Origin: Microbispora sp. H11081
GTDB lineage: Bacteria > Actinomycetota > Actinomycetes > Streptosporangiales > Streptosporangiaceae
Length of the DNA stretch: 64,000 bases
Direction: 5' to 3'
Assembly (NCBI RefSeq): GCF_012999535.1
Contig: NZ_JABBWV010000017.1
Coordinates: 62,001-126,000 of the forward strand
Part shown: positions 9,686 to 18,382 of the stretch, piece after piece
Layout of the letters: every line of letters begins with the position of its first letter
Position numbering within the stretch: the first letter of the stretch is position 1
Notes under the pieces: generated by a model
What the model was told of the DNA's origin: nothing
Seen by the model: only the letters and a program-made list of their open reading frames with translations
The model's database searches: none
Program-made: the position numbers and the translations under genes

Positions 9686-11926
9686 ATGGATCTGTTCGAT
9701 CCGGATCGTGATCGCCCTCGTCCTTCGAACGGACCCGATGACGGCTGGTGGGATCGGCTGATCGCTGATTCTCCTTTGTGGTCGACGGACGGTTCACTCG
9801 CCCATGACGAGTGCGGACCCGCCACCGACGCCCCGGCACCCGACGGTCCTGCAGACGATGGCCCGGCAAGCGATGGCCCGGCCACCGGCGGCGCTGCCGG
9901 CAGCCCGGAGAACCCCGGAGCCGGTCCTGCCGGTGCAGACGCCGAGGCCGAGGCCGGTGGGGGTGATCGGCGGGTTCGGTCGTCGTGGGTACTGGTGGGG
10001 TCGTTGCGGGAGTCGGCGCAGGCGCTGGCGTTGGCTCCGGTCCCGGAGGCGGTGGAGATCTGTCTGGCCGAGGCTGAGGATTTGTTGTTCGTGCGGGATC
10101 GGATCACGTGTGCGCTGGCCGACCGCGTCGGGCGGGTGCATCGCGCGGGTCAGGCCAGACAGCATGGGCACGCCTCCACCCGCAGCTGGTTGCGCACCGC
10201 CGGAGGGATGACCGTCGGGGGTGCGGGCCGCCTGCTCACCCTGGCGACCGAACTGGCACGGCTGCCCACCGTGCGGGAGAAGTTCGCCACCGGACAGCTG
10301 GCGGCGGGGGTGGTGGAGGCGATCTGCGCCGCCGTTGCCGGGCTGACCGACGAACAGGCACGGCTGGCCGAGCCGATCCTGGTGGAGCTGGCCGGGCGGG
10401 CGGGCGCGACGGAGGTGGCCAAGGCGGGGCGGTATCTGCGGGCGGTGCTGGACCCCGACGGCGAAGATCGCGACGAGCGGGCCGATTACGGGCGGCGGTC
10501 GTTGCGGGTGCGCCCGGGCAAGGGCGGCGGCCTGGAGGGGGAGTTCTATCTCCCGCGTGAGGCGGCGGCCCGGTTGCGGGCGCTGCTGGACGCCTACGCC
10601 CGGCCACGGGCGCAGGGCGATGACCGGTCACTGGCAGAGCGTCAGGCGGACGCGTTCATCGCCCTGCTGGAACAGCAGATCACCACCGAGCTTCTCGTGC
10701 TGGTCAACGCCGAGTCCCTCCCCACCGACCCCGAGCCCACTACCGCCCCTGCAGCCGACCCGGCGGCGGAGACCGCCGAAGGACCCGAGCAGGCAGGGGC
10801 CCCTGAAGACGGCCAGGACAGCCACGACAGCGACAGCGGCAGGCAGGACGCCGGGACTGCTGAGGGCGACCGGGACGCCCGGCGGGCCGAAGAGATTGAC
10901 GACACCGACGGCACCGACGATGCCGACACCACAGGTGCCAGCACGGTCGGCGGCGCGGGTCGCACTGCGACTGGCGGCGCGGCCGGCCTCCGCGACGGGG
11001 AGTCCGGCGCTGACGTGACCGGCCGCGCGCAGGCGAGAACCGGGCAGCAAAGCGAGTCGCGGCAGGAACCACAGCAGAGCGACCAGGAGCACAGCGACCA
11101 GGCGCACCGTAAGCCAGAGCACGACTCGCCGCGCTCGCCGCAGCCGGGTGGGCCGCACCAGGAGGAACCGCAGGAGGGCGCGGGTCGTAGTCGGGAGGGG
11201 GGATCGCGGGAGTCGCGTTGGGGTGAGTGGCGCTCGCCCGATCCTCCGGAAGATACCTATGCCCACCACACCCACGCCGGGCCCCGGCCTGCGAGGGAGG
11301 TCCCGCATGCGCACAGCAGCAGTCAGCAGAGCAGCGGTGAGCAGGGCAGCGGTCAGGCACCGCGCGGCGAACAGACACCGGCAGCAGCACCGGGGACCTC
11401 ACCGGGAGCAGAGCCGCCGCCCGGCGCACCGGGAGCAGAGCCGGGAGCAGCATCGGGGGCGTCATGGGAAGCGCCACCGGGGGCAGGCCTGGGTGCGGGG
11501 TTGGGTGTGGGGTTGGGGATGGTGCCGGGGTTGTTGCTGGCCACCGGACAGGTCCTGCCCGTCACCAGCGTGCACCGGCTGGCCCGCACCTCCACCCTCA
11601 TGCGCATCGTCATGGACGCTGACGGCCAGGTCCTCGACATGGGCCGCAAAGTCCGCCTCGCCACCCCCGCGCAGCGGCGGGCCATCTTCGCCCGCTACGC
11701 CACCTGCTGGATCGACGGCTGCCCACTGCCCGCCACCCTGTGCCAGATCGACCACGCCGACAACTGGAGCACCGGCGGCCTCACCGACCTGAAACTCCTC
11801 GGCCCCGCCTGCCAGTTCCACAACCGCGACCGCTACCAACACCCCCACCGCTACACCCGGCGCCAGATCGGCAAAGACCGCTGGGCCTTCACCTACCACG
11901 GCCGCACCAGACGCACGCAGGTATAG
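9686..11926 (+). CDS. 13E12 repeat family DUF222/HNH endonuclease-like protein, copy 1
   Basis: 746 residues. A DUF222 helical domain (about 95-300; SWVLVGSLRESAQALALAP, GGMTVGGAGRLLTL) is followed by a 290-residue disordered linker rich in Glu, Asp, Gln, Gly and Pro. The C-terminal HNH domain has CWIDGCPLPATLCQIDH, NWSTGG and CQFHNRDRYQH, with Cys pairs and catalytic His residues intact. ATG 9686 follows a G-rich Shine-Dalgarno and aligns with the start of copy 2. Family members are multicopy in mycobacteria and other actinomycetes; the physiological role is unknown, and a nuclease activity is inferred from the HNH residues. Domains are nearly identical to copy 2, but the linker differs strongly. 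Confidence 0.93.
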   Translation: MDLFDPDRDRPRPSNGPDDGWWDRLIADSPLWSTDGSLAHDECGPATDAPAPDGPADDGPASDGPATGGAAGSPENPGAGPAGADAEAEAGGGDRRVRSSWVLVGSLRESAQALALAPVPEAVEICLAEAEDLLFVRDRITCALADRVGRVHRAGQARQHGHASTRSWLRTAGGMTVGGAGRLLTLATELARLPTVREKFATGQLAAGVVEAICAAVAGLTDEQARLAEPILVELAGRAGATEVAKAGRYLRAVLDPDGEDRDERADYGRRSLRVRPGKGGGLEGEFYLPREAAARLRALLDAYARPRAQGDDRSLAERQADAFIALLEQQITTELLVLVNAESLPTDPEPTTAPAADPAAETAEGPEQAGAPEDGQDSHDSDSGRQDAGTAEGDRDARRAEEIDDTDGTDDADTTGASTVGGAGRTATGGAAGLRDGESGADVTGRAQARTGQQSESRQEPQQSDQEHSDQAHRKPEHDSPRSPQPGGPHQEEPQEGAGRSREGGSRESRWGEWRSPDPPEDTYAHHTHAGPRPAREVPHAHSSSQQSSGEQGSGQAPRGEQTPAAAPGTSPGAEPPPGAPGAEPGAASGASWEAPPGAGLGAGLGVGLGMVPGLLLATGQVLPVTSVHRLARTSTLMRIVMDADGQVLDMGRKVRLATPAQRRAIFARYATCWIDGCPLPATLCQIDHADNWSTGGLTDLKLLGPACQFHNRDRYQHPHRYTRRQIGKDRWAFTYHGRTRRTQV

Positions 11927-12071
11927 CGGGCGCGAGAGGGACAGCCCACCGAGACGCAAAGACCAGCCGACGTGGGCAGCGCGAGCGCGGGCGGCACGGG
12001 CGGTGCGGCGCGGTGGGTATCCGGCGTCAGGAGTAGCCCTCGATGCCGAACCCAGTAGGGTCGGTGTCCTG

Positions 12072-13700
12072 ATGAGCGCCACTCTTGTCGCGAAGGAGCT
12101 CGCCGCCGGGCACGGCGATCGCGTCCTGTTCGCGGATCTCGATCTTGTCGTCGCGCCCGGGGACGTCGTGGGGCTGGTTGGGGTGAACGGCGCGGGCAAG
12201 TCGACGCTGCTGCGCCTGCTGGCCGGCCTCGACGCCCCCGAACACGGCAGCGTACGGCTCAGCCCGCCCACCGCAAACGTCGGTCACCTGCCGCAGGAGC
12301 CTGAACGGCGGCCAGGCGAGACCGTCGCGGCCTTCCTCGCCCGACGCACCGGGGTCGCCGCCGCGCAACGGGCGCTCGACGCGGCCACCGAGGCGCTCGT
12401 GGGCGGCGATCCCGGCGACGCGTACGCCGAGGCTCTCGACCGCTGGCTCGCCCTGGGCGGCGCCGACCTGGAGGAGCGGGCCGCGGAGGTGGCCGCGGAC
12501 CTCGGGCTCACGGTCGGCCTTGAGCAGGAGATGGCGTCCCTGTCCGGCGGTCAGGCGGCCCGGGTGGGGCTCGCCTCGCTGCTGCTCAGCCGTTACGACG
12601 TGTTCCTGCTCGACGAGCCCACCAACGACCTGGACCTTGACGGCCTGGACCGGCTCGAACGCTTCGTGACCGGGCTGCGCGCCGGGACCGTGGTCGTCAG
12701 TCACGACCGCGAGTTCCTCGCCCGTACGGTGAACAGGGTGGTCGAGCTCGACCTGGTCCAGCAGCAGGTCCGCGCGTACGGCGGCGGCTACGACGCCTAC
12801 CTGGAGGAGCGCGAGGTCGCCCGCAGGCACGCGCGCGAGCAGTACGAGGAGTACGCCGACACCAGGGCGTCCCTGGAGGCCCGCGCCCGGTCCCAGCGGG
12901 CGTGGATGGAGAAGGGCGTCAAGAACGCGCGCCGCAAGGCCCCCGACGGCGACAAGCTCGGACGGAAGTTCCGCACCGAGGCGACGGAGAAGCAGGCGGC
13001 CAAGGCGCGGCAGACGGAGAGGATGATCGAGCGGCTGGATGTCGTGGAGGAGCCGCGCAAGGAGTGGGAGCTGCGGATGGAGATCGCCGCCGCGCCCCGC
13101 TCCGGGGCCGTGGTGGCGACGCTGCGCGGCGCGCTCGTGCGACGTGGCGCCTTCACGCTCGGGCCCGTCGACCTGCAGATCGACTGGGCGGACCGGGTCG
13201 CGATCACCGGCGCGAACGGCTCGGGCAAGAGCACGTTGCTCGGTGTGCTGCTCGGCCGGCTCCCGCTCGACGAGGGGACGGCCACGCTCGGCGCCGGCGT
13301 GGTGGTCGGCGAGGTCGACCAGGCCCGCGCACTGTTCGAGGGCGACGAGCCGCTGCTCGACGCGTTCGGCGCGCTCGTCGACCTGCCGCCCGCGGAGGTG
13401 CGCACGGTGCTGGCCAAGTTCGGACTGCGCGCCGACCACGTGCTCCGCCCGGCGGCAACGCTGTCGCCGGGTGAGCGGACCAGGGCGGCCCTCGCCCTCC
13501 TTCAAGCCCGGGGCGTCAACCTGCTCGTGCTGGACGAGCCCACCAACCACCTCGACCTTCCGGCGATCGAACAGCTGGAGTCGGCGCTCGACTCGTACAC
13601 GGGGACGCTGCTACTCGTCACGCACGACCGGCGCATGCTGAAGGCCGTCCACACCACGCGCCGCGTCGTCGTCGAGGCCGGCCGGATCGACGAGGCCTGA
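12072..13700 (+). CDS. ABC-F family ATPase
   Basis: 542 residues with two ABC cassettes and no membrane segments. Cassette 1 has Walker A GVNGAGKST, signature SLSGGQAARV and Walker B FLLDEPTNDLD. Cassette 2 has GANGSGKST, LSPGERTR and LVLDEPTNHLD. A charged helical linker (residues about 235-320, rich in Arg, Lys and Glu) is the P-site tRNA interaction motif of the family. ABC-F proteins act on stalled or antibiotic-bound ribosomes; the substrate class (resistance or housekeeping) cannot be decided here. ATG 12072 has little Shine-Dalgarno; TAGGGT at 12056-12061 suggests a very short leader. Its 3' end overlaps the convergent Nudix gene by 90 nt. Confidence 0.93.
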   Translation: MSATLVAKELAAGHGDRVLFADLDLVVAPGDVVGLVGVNGAGKSTLLRLLAGLDAPEHGSVRLSPPTANVGHLPQEPERRPGETVAAFLARRTGVAAAQRALDAATEALVGGDPGDAYAEALDRWLALGGADLEERAAEVAADLGLTVGLEQEMASLSGGQAARVGLASLLLSRYDVFLLDEPTNDLDLDGLDRLERFVTGLRAGTVVVSHDREFLARTVNRVVELDLVQQQVRAYGGGYDAYLEEREVARRHAREQYEEYADTRASLEARARSQRAWMEKGVKNARRKAPDGDKLGRKFRTEATEKQAAKARQTERMIERLDVVEEPRKEWELRMEIAAAPRSGAVVATLRGALVRRGAFTLGPVDLQIDWADRVAITGANGSGKSTLLGVLLGRLPLDEGTATLGAGVVVGEVDQARALFEGDEPLLDAFGALVDLPPAEVRTVLAKFGLRADHVLRPAATLSPGERTRAALALLQARGVNLLVLDEPTNHLDLPAIEQLESALDSYTGTLLLVTHDRRMLKAVHTTRRVVVEAGRIDEA

Positions 13701-14195
13701 CGGCCCGGGGACGGAGCCGAAGTAGCCGGCCACCACCTGGGTGTGCAGCGGGAAGGCCAGCTCCCGTGGGCCGTCGATCACCAGCCACTCGCTGGTCTCC
13801 TCGGTGCGGGCGACCGGCGGGAGCGCGCCGGCGGTCGTACGCGGCCCGAGGCCGAAGATCAGCACGGTGCCGTCCGGCGCGCTGATCACGTCGAACAGCC
13901 GCACGGCCGCCGCGTCGACGACGACGCCCGTCTCCTCGCGGAGCTCCCGTGCGGCCGCCTCCTGCCAGGACTCGCCGACGTCGACGAAACCGCCGGGGAG
14001 GGCGAGCAGGCCGCGGTGCGGCTCGACGTCCCTGCGGACGACGAGTAGGCCGTCGTCCACGGGTAGCACCATGACCGCGACCGGCAGGGGGTTGAGATAA
14101 CCGGTGTTCCCGCATTCCTCGCAGGTCCTCGGCCAGGGCAGGCCGGGCGCGTAGGCGGCTCCGCAGAAGGAGCAGTGGGAGTTCTTGATCGCCAC
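13611..14195 (-). CDS. Nudix hydrolase with N-terminal zinc ribbon
   Basis: 194 residues. Start GTG 14195 (VAIKNSHCSFCG) is chosen because homologs begin MAIKNSHCS and a -10 hexamer TACCCT lies 7 nt upstream, so the mRNA is probably leaderless. The zinc ribbon uses CSFC and CEEC. The Nudix box is GGFVDVGESWQEAAARELRE followed by ETG. The reaction is probably hydrolysis of a nucleoside diphosphate-linked compound (NADH, ADP-ribose or similar). The last 30 residues are antisense to the end of the ABC-F gene and look like an extension past the usual family end, perhaps after loss of the original stop. Confidence 0.9.
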   Translation of the reverse strand: MAIKNSHCSFCGAAYAPGLPWPRTCEECGNTGYLNPLPVAVMVLPVDDGLLVVRRDVEPHRGLLALPGGFVDVGESWQEAAARELREETGVVVDAAAVRLFDVISAPDGTVLIFGLGPRTTAGALPPVARTEETSEWLVIDGPRELAFPLHTQVVAGYFGSVPGPSGLVDPAGLDDDAARGVDGLQHAPVVRDE

Positions 14196-14220
14196 GGTCG
14201 CGAGGGTAGCGCGCCCGGCC

Positions 14221-14256
14221 GACATATCAGCCGACATATCAGCCGACATATCAGCG
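14221..14256. repeat. Three 12-bp tandem repeats
   Basis: GACATATCAGCC occurs at 14221-14232 and 14233-14244, and again with a final G at 14245-14256. The array lies between the CocE-type gene and the Nudix gene and covers the region just upstream of the Nudix -10 hexamer (around the -35 position). Confidence 0.9.
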
Positions 14257-14263
14257 GGGCGCA

Positions 14264-15916
14264 TCAGGGCAGCATGGGGAGGATCACGGCGGAGGGATGC
14301 CGGGGGTCGTGCAGGATCTCCTGGTCCGAGGCGACCATGGGAGTGCCGGCGGTCAGCGGCGCGCCGGTGCCCGGATTGCGCGCGATGCGCGGGTACGCGC
14401 CGCTCGCCACCTGCACCCGGACACGGTGGCCGCGGCGGAACCGGTGACCTATCGGCCACAGGTCGATCTCCACCCGGCGGACGCCGTCCCTGTCCGCCGG
14501 CAGCCGCGGCGTCAGCCTGCGCACGCCCTCGCAGACGTTCATCGACGCGCCGTCGGGGTGCACGTCGCACACTCGTACGACGAAGTCGGTGTGCTGCCTG
14601 CCGGTGCGCACGAACAACTCGGCGCTCACCGGGCCGATCATCTCGGTGTCCCGGGTGAGCGGATCCGAGGTGTACACGAGCACGTCGCGGCGGGCCTCCA
14701 GCCGCCGGTTGTCCCTCGGCTCGGAGTTGCCGATCAGCACCGGGCCGCCGATCACGGGCGTCGGGTGCGCGGGGTCGTAGCGGTAGTGGTCGGGCTCGCC
14801 ACCGCCCGGGTTGTCCGGCGACAGGGCGAAGCCCGGCTGCAGGTGCCAGCGCTCGCGCCGCATGCCGGGCGGCGGCCAGTCGGGCTCGTCCCGCCATTCG
14901 CCCGCGCCGGTGACGTACAGGCGGACGGGGGAGGGGCGCAGCCCGGAGGGGTCGCCGAGCAGGTGGGCGCGGAACCAGGCCAGGGCGTCGGCGTTGGCGG
15001 CCCGCCCGTGGCGGATGTCGGCGTGATACCAGGGCCCGATCGTCAGGTAGGGCCGCCGCCCGGCCGCGCGCAGCGCCGCGTAGTCCTTGAGCTGCCAGGG
15101 CAGGAATACGTCGTACCAGCCGCCGGTCATCGTGATCTCGGCGCCGACCTCCCCGACTGACGCGGAGAAGTCTCTCTTGTCCCAGTACGTACAGAGGGGC
15201 TGAGCGTGGTGGGCCACCAGTTCCCGGTAGAACGGCAGCGGCCTGCCCGCAGACAGCATGTCGAGTTCGGGCAGCGGATGGCCCGACAGGCCCGACAGCA
15301 CCGCCCGGCGCGTGCGCCGGGGCGCGGTGAACGGGGCCATCCCGCTCAGCCTGCCCTCCAGCCCCGCCGTGAGCGTCGTCCAGATCAGCGTCGACTCCAG
15401 CGCGAACGACCCGCCGACGTACGCCGCGTCCCGGAAGCACGAGGCGGTCACCTGCACGGCCATCGCCCGCAGGTCGGGGGTCCGCGCGGCGATCGCCCAC
15501 TGGGTGTAGCCCAGGTAGGAGGGCCCGTGCATGGCGAAAACGCCGCCGTACCACGACTGCGCCCGCATCCACTCGACGGTCGCCAGGCCGTCCTCCTGCT
15601 CGTGCACCAGGGGATCGAGCCGCCCGCCGGAGCCGAAACCGCCCCGGCAGCTCTGCAGCACGACCTGGAACCCGTGCCGGGCGAAGGACCAGCCGTACAT
15701 CCAGCCGACCACGCCGGCCCGCCCGTACGGCGTGCGGATGAGGATCGTCGGCGGCCGGTCGGCGCCGACGGGGGTGTAGTGGTCGGCCAGGAGGGTGACG
15801 CCGTCCGGCATCGGCACGGGAACGTCGCGGCGCACCCTGACCCGGAGTCCCCGGGAGGCGCTCCGCCGGACCATGACGCGGCGGTGCGGCGGCGGACCGG
15901 CCGGCACGCGGACCAT
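14264..15916 (-). CDS. CocE/NonD family hydrolase (X-Pro dipeptidyl-peptidase-like)
   Basis: 550 residues. The alpha/beta hydrolase domain has nucleophile GPSYLG, Asp in TGGWYDVFLPW and His in GPWYH. A C-terminal galactose-binding-like jelly roll starts near VIGGPVLIGN and ends in RGHRVRVQVASGAYPR. Family members hydrolyse esters or N-terminal dipeptides after proline (cocaine esterase, glutaryl-7-ACA acylase). No signal peptide is evident, so it is probably cytoplasmic. ATG 15916 is preceded by AAGGAGG at good spacing. It is divergent from the trp leader and about 70 nt upstream of the Nudix gene. Confidence 0.92.
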   Translation of the reverse strand: MVRVPAGPPPHRRVMVRRSASRGLRVRVRRDVPVPMPDGVTLLADHYTPVGADRPPTILIRTPYGRAGVVGWMYGWSFARHGFQVVLQSCRGGFGSGGRLDPLVHEQEDGLATVEWMRAQSWYGGVFAMHGPSYLGYTQWAIAARTPDLRAMAVQVTASCFRDAAYVGGSFALESTLIWTTLTAGLEGRLSGMAPFTAPRRTRRAVLSGLSGHPLPELDMLSAGRPLPFYRELVAHHAQPLCTYWDKRDFSASVGEVGAEITMTGGWYDVFLPWQLKDYAALRAAGRRPYLTIGPWYHADIRHGRAANADALAWFRAHLLGDPSGLRPSPVRLYVTGAGEWRDEPDWPPPGMRRERWHLQPGFALSPDNPGGGEPDHYRYDPAHPTPVIGGPVLIGNSEPRDNRRLEARRDVLVYTSDPLTRDTEMIGPVSAELFVRTGRQHTDFVVRVCDVHPDGASMNVCEGVRRLTPRLPADRDGVRRVEIDLWPIGHRFRRGHRVRVQVASGAYPRIARNPGTGAPLTAGTPMVASDQEILHDPRHPSAVILPMLP

Positions 15917-16018
15917 GATGCCCCTCCTTCCCCCGGGTGTGTCATGCCCGGCTGAAAGCGGAGTTTCCGACCAGTAGCAGAATATCTATCCGGTTCTCGC
16001 GCTTCCAGACGCGTCGCG

Positions 16019-16048
16019 TTGCATGATCGCGCCTCTCGCGGTTACCCT
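16019..16048 (+). promoter_or_regulatory. trp leader promoter
   Basis: TTGCAT (16019-16024) and TACCCT (16043-16048) are spaced 18 nt. The -10 ends 6 nt before the GTG of the leader peptide at 16055, predicting a leaderless transcript that starts with the leader peptide codon. Confidence 0.6.
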
Positions 16049-16054
16049 TACGAC

Positions 16055-16093
16055 GTGCGAACTCCTGCATCCTTCCAGTGGTGGCGCCGCTAG
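16055..16093 (+). CDS. trpL: Trp leader peptide
   Basis: The 12-codon frame GTG...TAG encodes MRTPASFQWWRR, with two adjacent Trp codons (16079-16084) right before the first arm of a hairpin. There is no Shine-Dalgarno; the -10 hexamer is 6 nt upstream, so translation is probably leaderless. Tandem Trp codons upstream of an anthranilate synthase gene are the classical sign of ribosome-mediated attenuation, known for trpE(G) genes of Streptomyces and rhizobia. Confidence 0.8.
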   Translation: MRTPASFQWWRR

Positions 16094-16150
16094 CAGGCGG
16101 CGTTTTCGCATTCGCATTGGAGACCGGCCGCCCCGTTGGAGGCGGCCTTC
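16079..16150 (+). promoter_or_regulatory. Transcription attenuator with alternative hairpins
   Basis: Segment 1 CGCCGC (16085-16090) pairs with segment 2 GCGGCG (16097-16102), which is followed by TTTT. Segment 3 GGCCGCC (16126-16132) pairs with segment 4 GGCGGCC (16141-16147), followed by a U-rich stretch. Segment 2 (GGCGGC, 16096-16101) can instead pair with segment 3 (GCCGCC, 16127-16132). A ribosome stalled on the Trp codons would cover segment 1 and favour readthrough when tryptophan is short. Confidence 0.75.
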
Positions 16151-16189
16151 TGTGTGTCCGCCCCGGGGCATACGAAAAGGGCGTGGACA

Positions 16190-18325
16190 GTGGAGATCAG
16201 CGGATATACCACGGCCGGCGGCATCGCGGTCGAGCGCCGGGTGCGCGAGGTGCCCGAGGAGGCGCTGGAAGAGATCGTCACGTCGCTGGGGGAGCGGCGC
16301 GGCGGTGCCTTCTCCTCCGGCATGGACTACCCAGGCCGCTACAGCAGATGGGCGTTCGGCTACGTCGATCCCTGCCTGGAGATCGTGGCGCGCGGCCGGC
16401 GGATATCCGCCCGGGCGCTCAACGAGCGCGGCGAGGTCGTGCTGCCCGCCGTCGCCTCCTGCCTGCTCGCCGCAGGCAAGCCGGAGGCCGAGCCGACCCC
16501 CGGCTACGTCGAGGTGCACGTCGCCGAGTCCGAGGACCTGCTGCCCGAGGAGATGCGCAGCCGCCGTCCCACCGTCTTCACCGCCATCCGCGAGATCATC
16601 GCGGCCTTCCGGTCCGACGACCCGCACCTCGGCCTGTACGGCGCCTTCGGCTACGACCTGGCGTTCCAGTTCGAGCCGATCCGCTATCGCCTGACCCGGC
16701 CCGGCGACCAGCGCGACCTGGTGCTGCACCTGCCCGACCGGCTCGTCGTGATCGACCGGGTCCGCGAGACCAGCGTGGAGCACTGCTACGACTTCACCGT
16801 GGACGGCGTCTCCACCCGTGGCCTGGAGCGCACCGGTGAGGCGATCCCGCTGGTCGCGCCCCGCGAGATCCCGCCGGACCCGGTGCGGGGGACCTACGCC
16901 GAGGTCGTCGCCAAGGCCAAGGAGAAGTTCCAGCGCGGCGACCTGTTCGAGGTCGTCCCCGGCCAGATCTTCCACGGCGCCTGCGCCGACCCCTCCGCCT
17001 TCTACCGGTCGCTGCGCGTGGAGAACCCCGCGCCGTACGAGTTCCTGCTCAGCCTCGGCGACGGCGAGCACCTGGTCGGCGCCTCGCCCGAGATGTACGT
17101 CCGGGTGACCGGCGACCGGGTGGAGACCTGCCCGATCTCCGGCACGATCGCGCGCGGGGCCAACCCCGTCGAGGACGCCGAGGCCATCCGCACGCTGCTG
17201 TCCAGCGTGAAGGAGGAGTCGGAGCTGACCATGTGCACGGACGTGGACCGCAACGACAAGTCGCGCATCTGCGTCCCGGGCAGCGTCCGGGTCATCGGCC
17301 GCCGACAGATCGAGATGTACTCCCGGCTGATCCACACCGTCGACCACATCGAGGGCCGGCTGCGCCCCGAGTTCGACGCCCTCGACGCGTTCCTCACCCA
17401 CATGTGGGCCGTCACCGTGACCGGCGCGCCCAAGGCGTGGGCCATGCAGTTCATCGAGGACCACGAGGAGACCACCAGGCGCTGGTACGGCGGCGCGGTC
17501 GGCTTCATCGGCTTCGACGGCTCGATGAACACCGGCCTGACCCTGCGCACCGCGCAGATCCGCGACGGGGTCGCCACGGTGCGGGCCGGCGCCACGCTGC
17601 TGTACGACTCCGATCCCGAGGCCGAGGAGCGGGAGACCGAGCTCAAGGCCAGCGCGCTCCTCGGAGCGCTCGCGGCGGCCGCCCGGCCCAGGGACGAGGC
17701 ACGGGCGGAGCCCCGGGCCGACCTGCCGGGCGAGGGCCACCGCGTGTTGCTCGTGGACTACGAGGACTCGTTCGTCAACACGCTCGCCGACTACTTCCGG
17801 CAGCAGGGCGCCTCGGTCGTCACGCTGCGGCACGGTTTCCCGCTGGACAAGATCGACGAGATCGCGCCCACGCTCGTCGTGCTGTCGCCGGGCCCCGGCT
17901 GGCCGTCCGACTTCGGCTGCTCGGCGCTCGTCGAGGCGTTGTACGCCAGGAGGCTGCCGGTCTTCGGGGTGTGCCTGGGCCTGCAGGCCATGGTCGAGCA
18001 GGCGGGTGGCACGCTCGAACTGCTGCCCTACCCGGAGCACGGCAAGCGCGGCCGGGTCCGCCGCGAGGGCGACAGCGCGCTGCTCGACGGGCTGCCAGGC
18101 GAGTTCGTCGCGGCCCGCTACCACTCGGTGCACGCGAAGGAGCCGGGGGTCAAGGGCTTCCGGGTCACCGCGTACACGCCGGACGGCGCGGCCATGGCGA
18201 TCGAGGACGCCGAGAACCTGCGCTTCGGCGTGCAGTTCCACCCCGAGTCGATCCTGACTACGCAGGGCGGCGCCGGAGCGCGGATCATCGCGAACGTCCT
18301 GCGGCTTTGCGCGCGCCATGACTGA
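16190..18325 (+). CDS. trpE: Anthranilate synthase, fused TrpE-TrpG
   Basis: About 711 residues. The N-terminal chorismate-binding domain (about 1-505) has GDLFEVVPGQ, the PISGTIARG block, ELTMCTDVDRND and AGATLLYDSDPEAEE. The C-terminal class I glutamine amidotransferase (about 518-711) has catalytic Cys595 in FGVCLGLQAM and His/Glu in FHPES. It makes anthranilate from chorismate and glutamine, the first step of tryptophan synthesis. The fusion resembles the alphaproteobacterial/Streptomyces venezuelae TrpE(G) clade. GTG 16190 follows an AAAAGGG ribosome site; an in-frame start at 16136 is inside the attenuator. No other trp genes adjoin. Control is by the upstream attenuator. Confidence 0.95.
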   Translation: MEISGYTTAGGIAVERRVREVPEEALEEIVTSLGERRGGAFSSGMDYPGRYSRWAFGYVDPCLEIVARGRRISARALNERGEVVLPAVASCLLAAGKPEAEPTPGYVEVHVAESEDLLPEEMRSRRPTVFTAIREIIAAFRSDDPHLGLYGAFGYDLAFQFEPIRYRLTRPGDQRDLVLHLPDRLVVIDRVRETSVEHCYDFTVDGVSTRGLERTGEAIPLVAPREIPPDPVRGTYAEVVAKAKEKFQRGDLFEVVPGQIFHGACADPSAFYRSLRVENPAPYEFLLSLGDGEHLVGASPEMYVRVTGDRVETCPISGTIARGANPVEDAEAIRTLLSSVKEESELTMCTDVDRNDKSRICVPGSVRVIGRRQIEMYSRLIHTVDHIEGRLRPEFDALDAFLTHMWAVTVTGAPKAWAMQFIEDHEETTRRWYGGAVGFIGFDGSMNTGLTLRTAQIRDGVATVRAGATLLYDSDPEAEERETELKASALLGALAAAARPRDEARAEPRADLPGEGHRVLLVDYEDSFVNTLADYFRQQGASVVTLRHGFPLDKIDEIAPTLVVLSPGPGWPSDFGCSALVEALYARRLPVFGVCLGLQAMVEQAGGTLELLPYPEHGKRGRVRREGDSALLDGLPGEFVAARYHSVHAKEPGVKGFRVTAYTPDGAAMAIEDAENLRFGVQFHPESILTTQGGAGARIIANVLRLCARHD

Positions 18326-18382
18326 GTAAAGAGGGCGTCGAGGCAGGCGCCGGCGCGGCGGGGGAGCCGTAGAGTCCACGCC

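Larger units (their letters stand above)
9590..11926 (+). repeat. 13E12-type repeat unit, copy 1
   Basis: This unit comprises the first DUF222/HNH gene plus about 95 bp upstream that is also shared with the unit at 51289-53401. Conserved upstream blocks are CCACCTG...TCCAAC (near 9590-9606) and the AATTCA...GTTCGA stretch (9649-9667). The two units are in direct orientation about 41.7 kb apart. Confidence 0.75.

Noticed and set aside
2006..15916. Secondary-metabolite cluster around the SARP regulator
   Set aside because: No polyketide, peptide or terpene synthase genes; neighbours are general hydrolases and transport.
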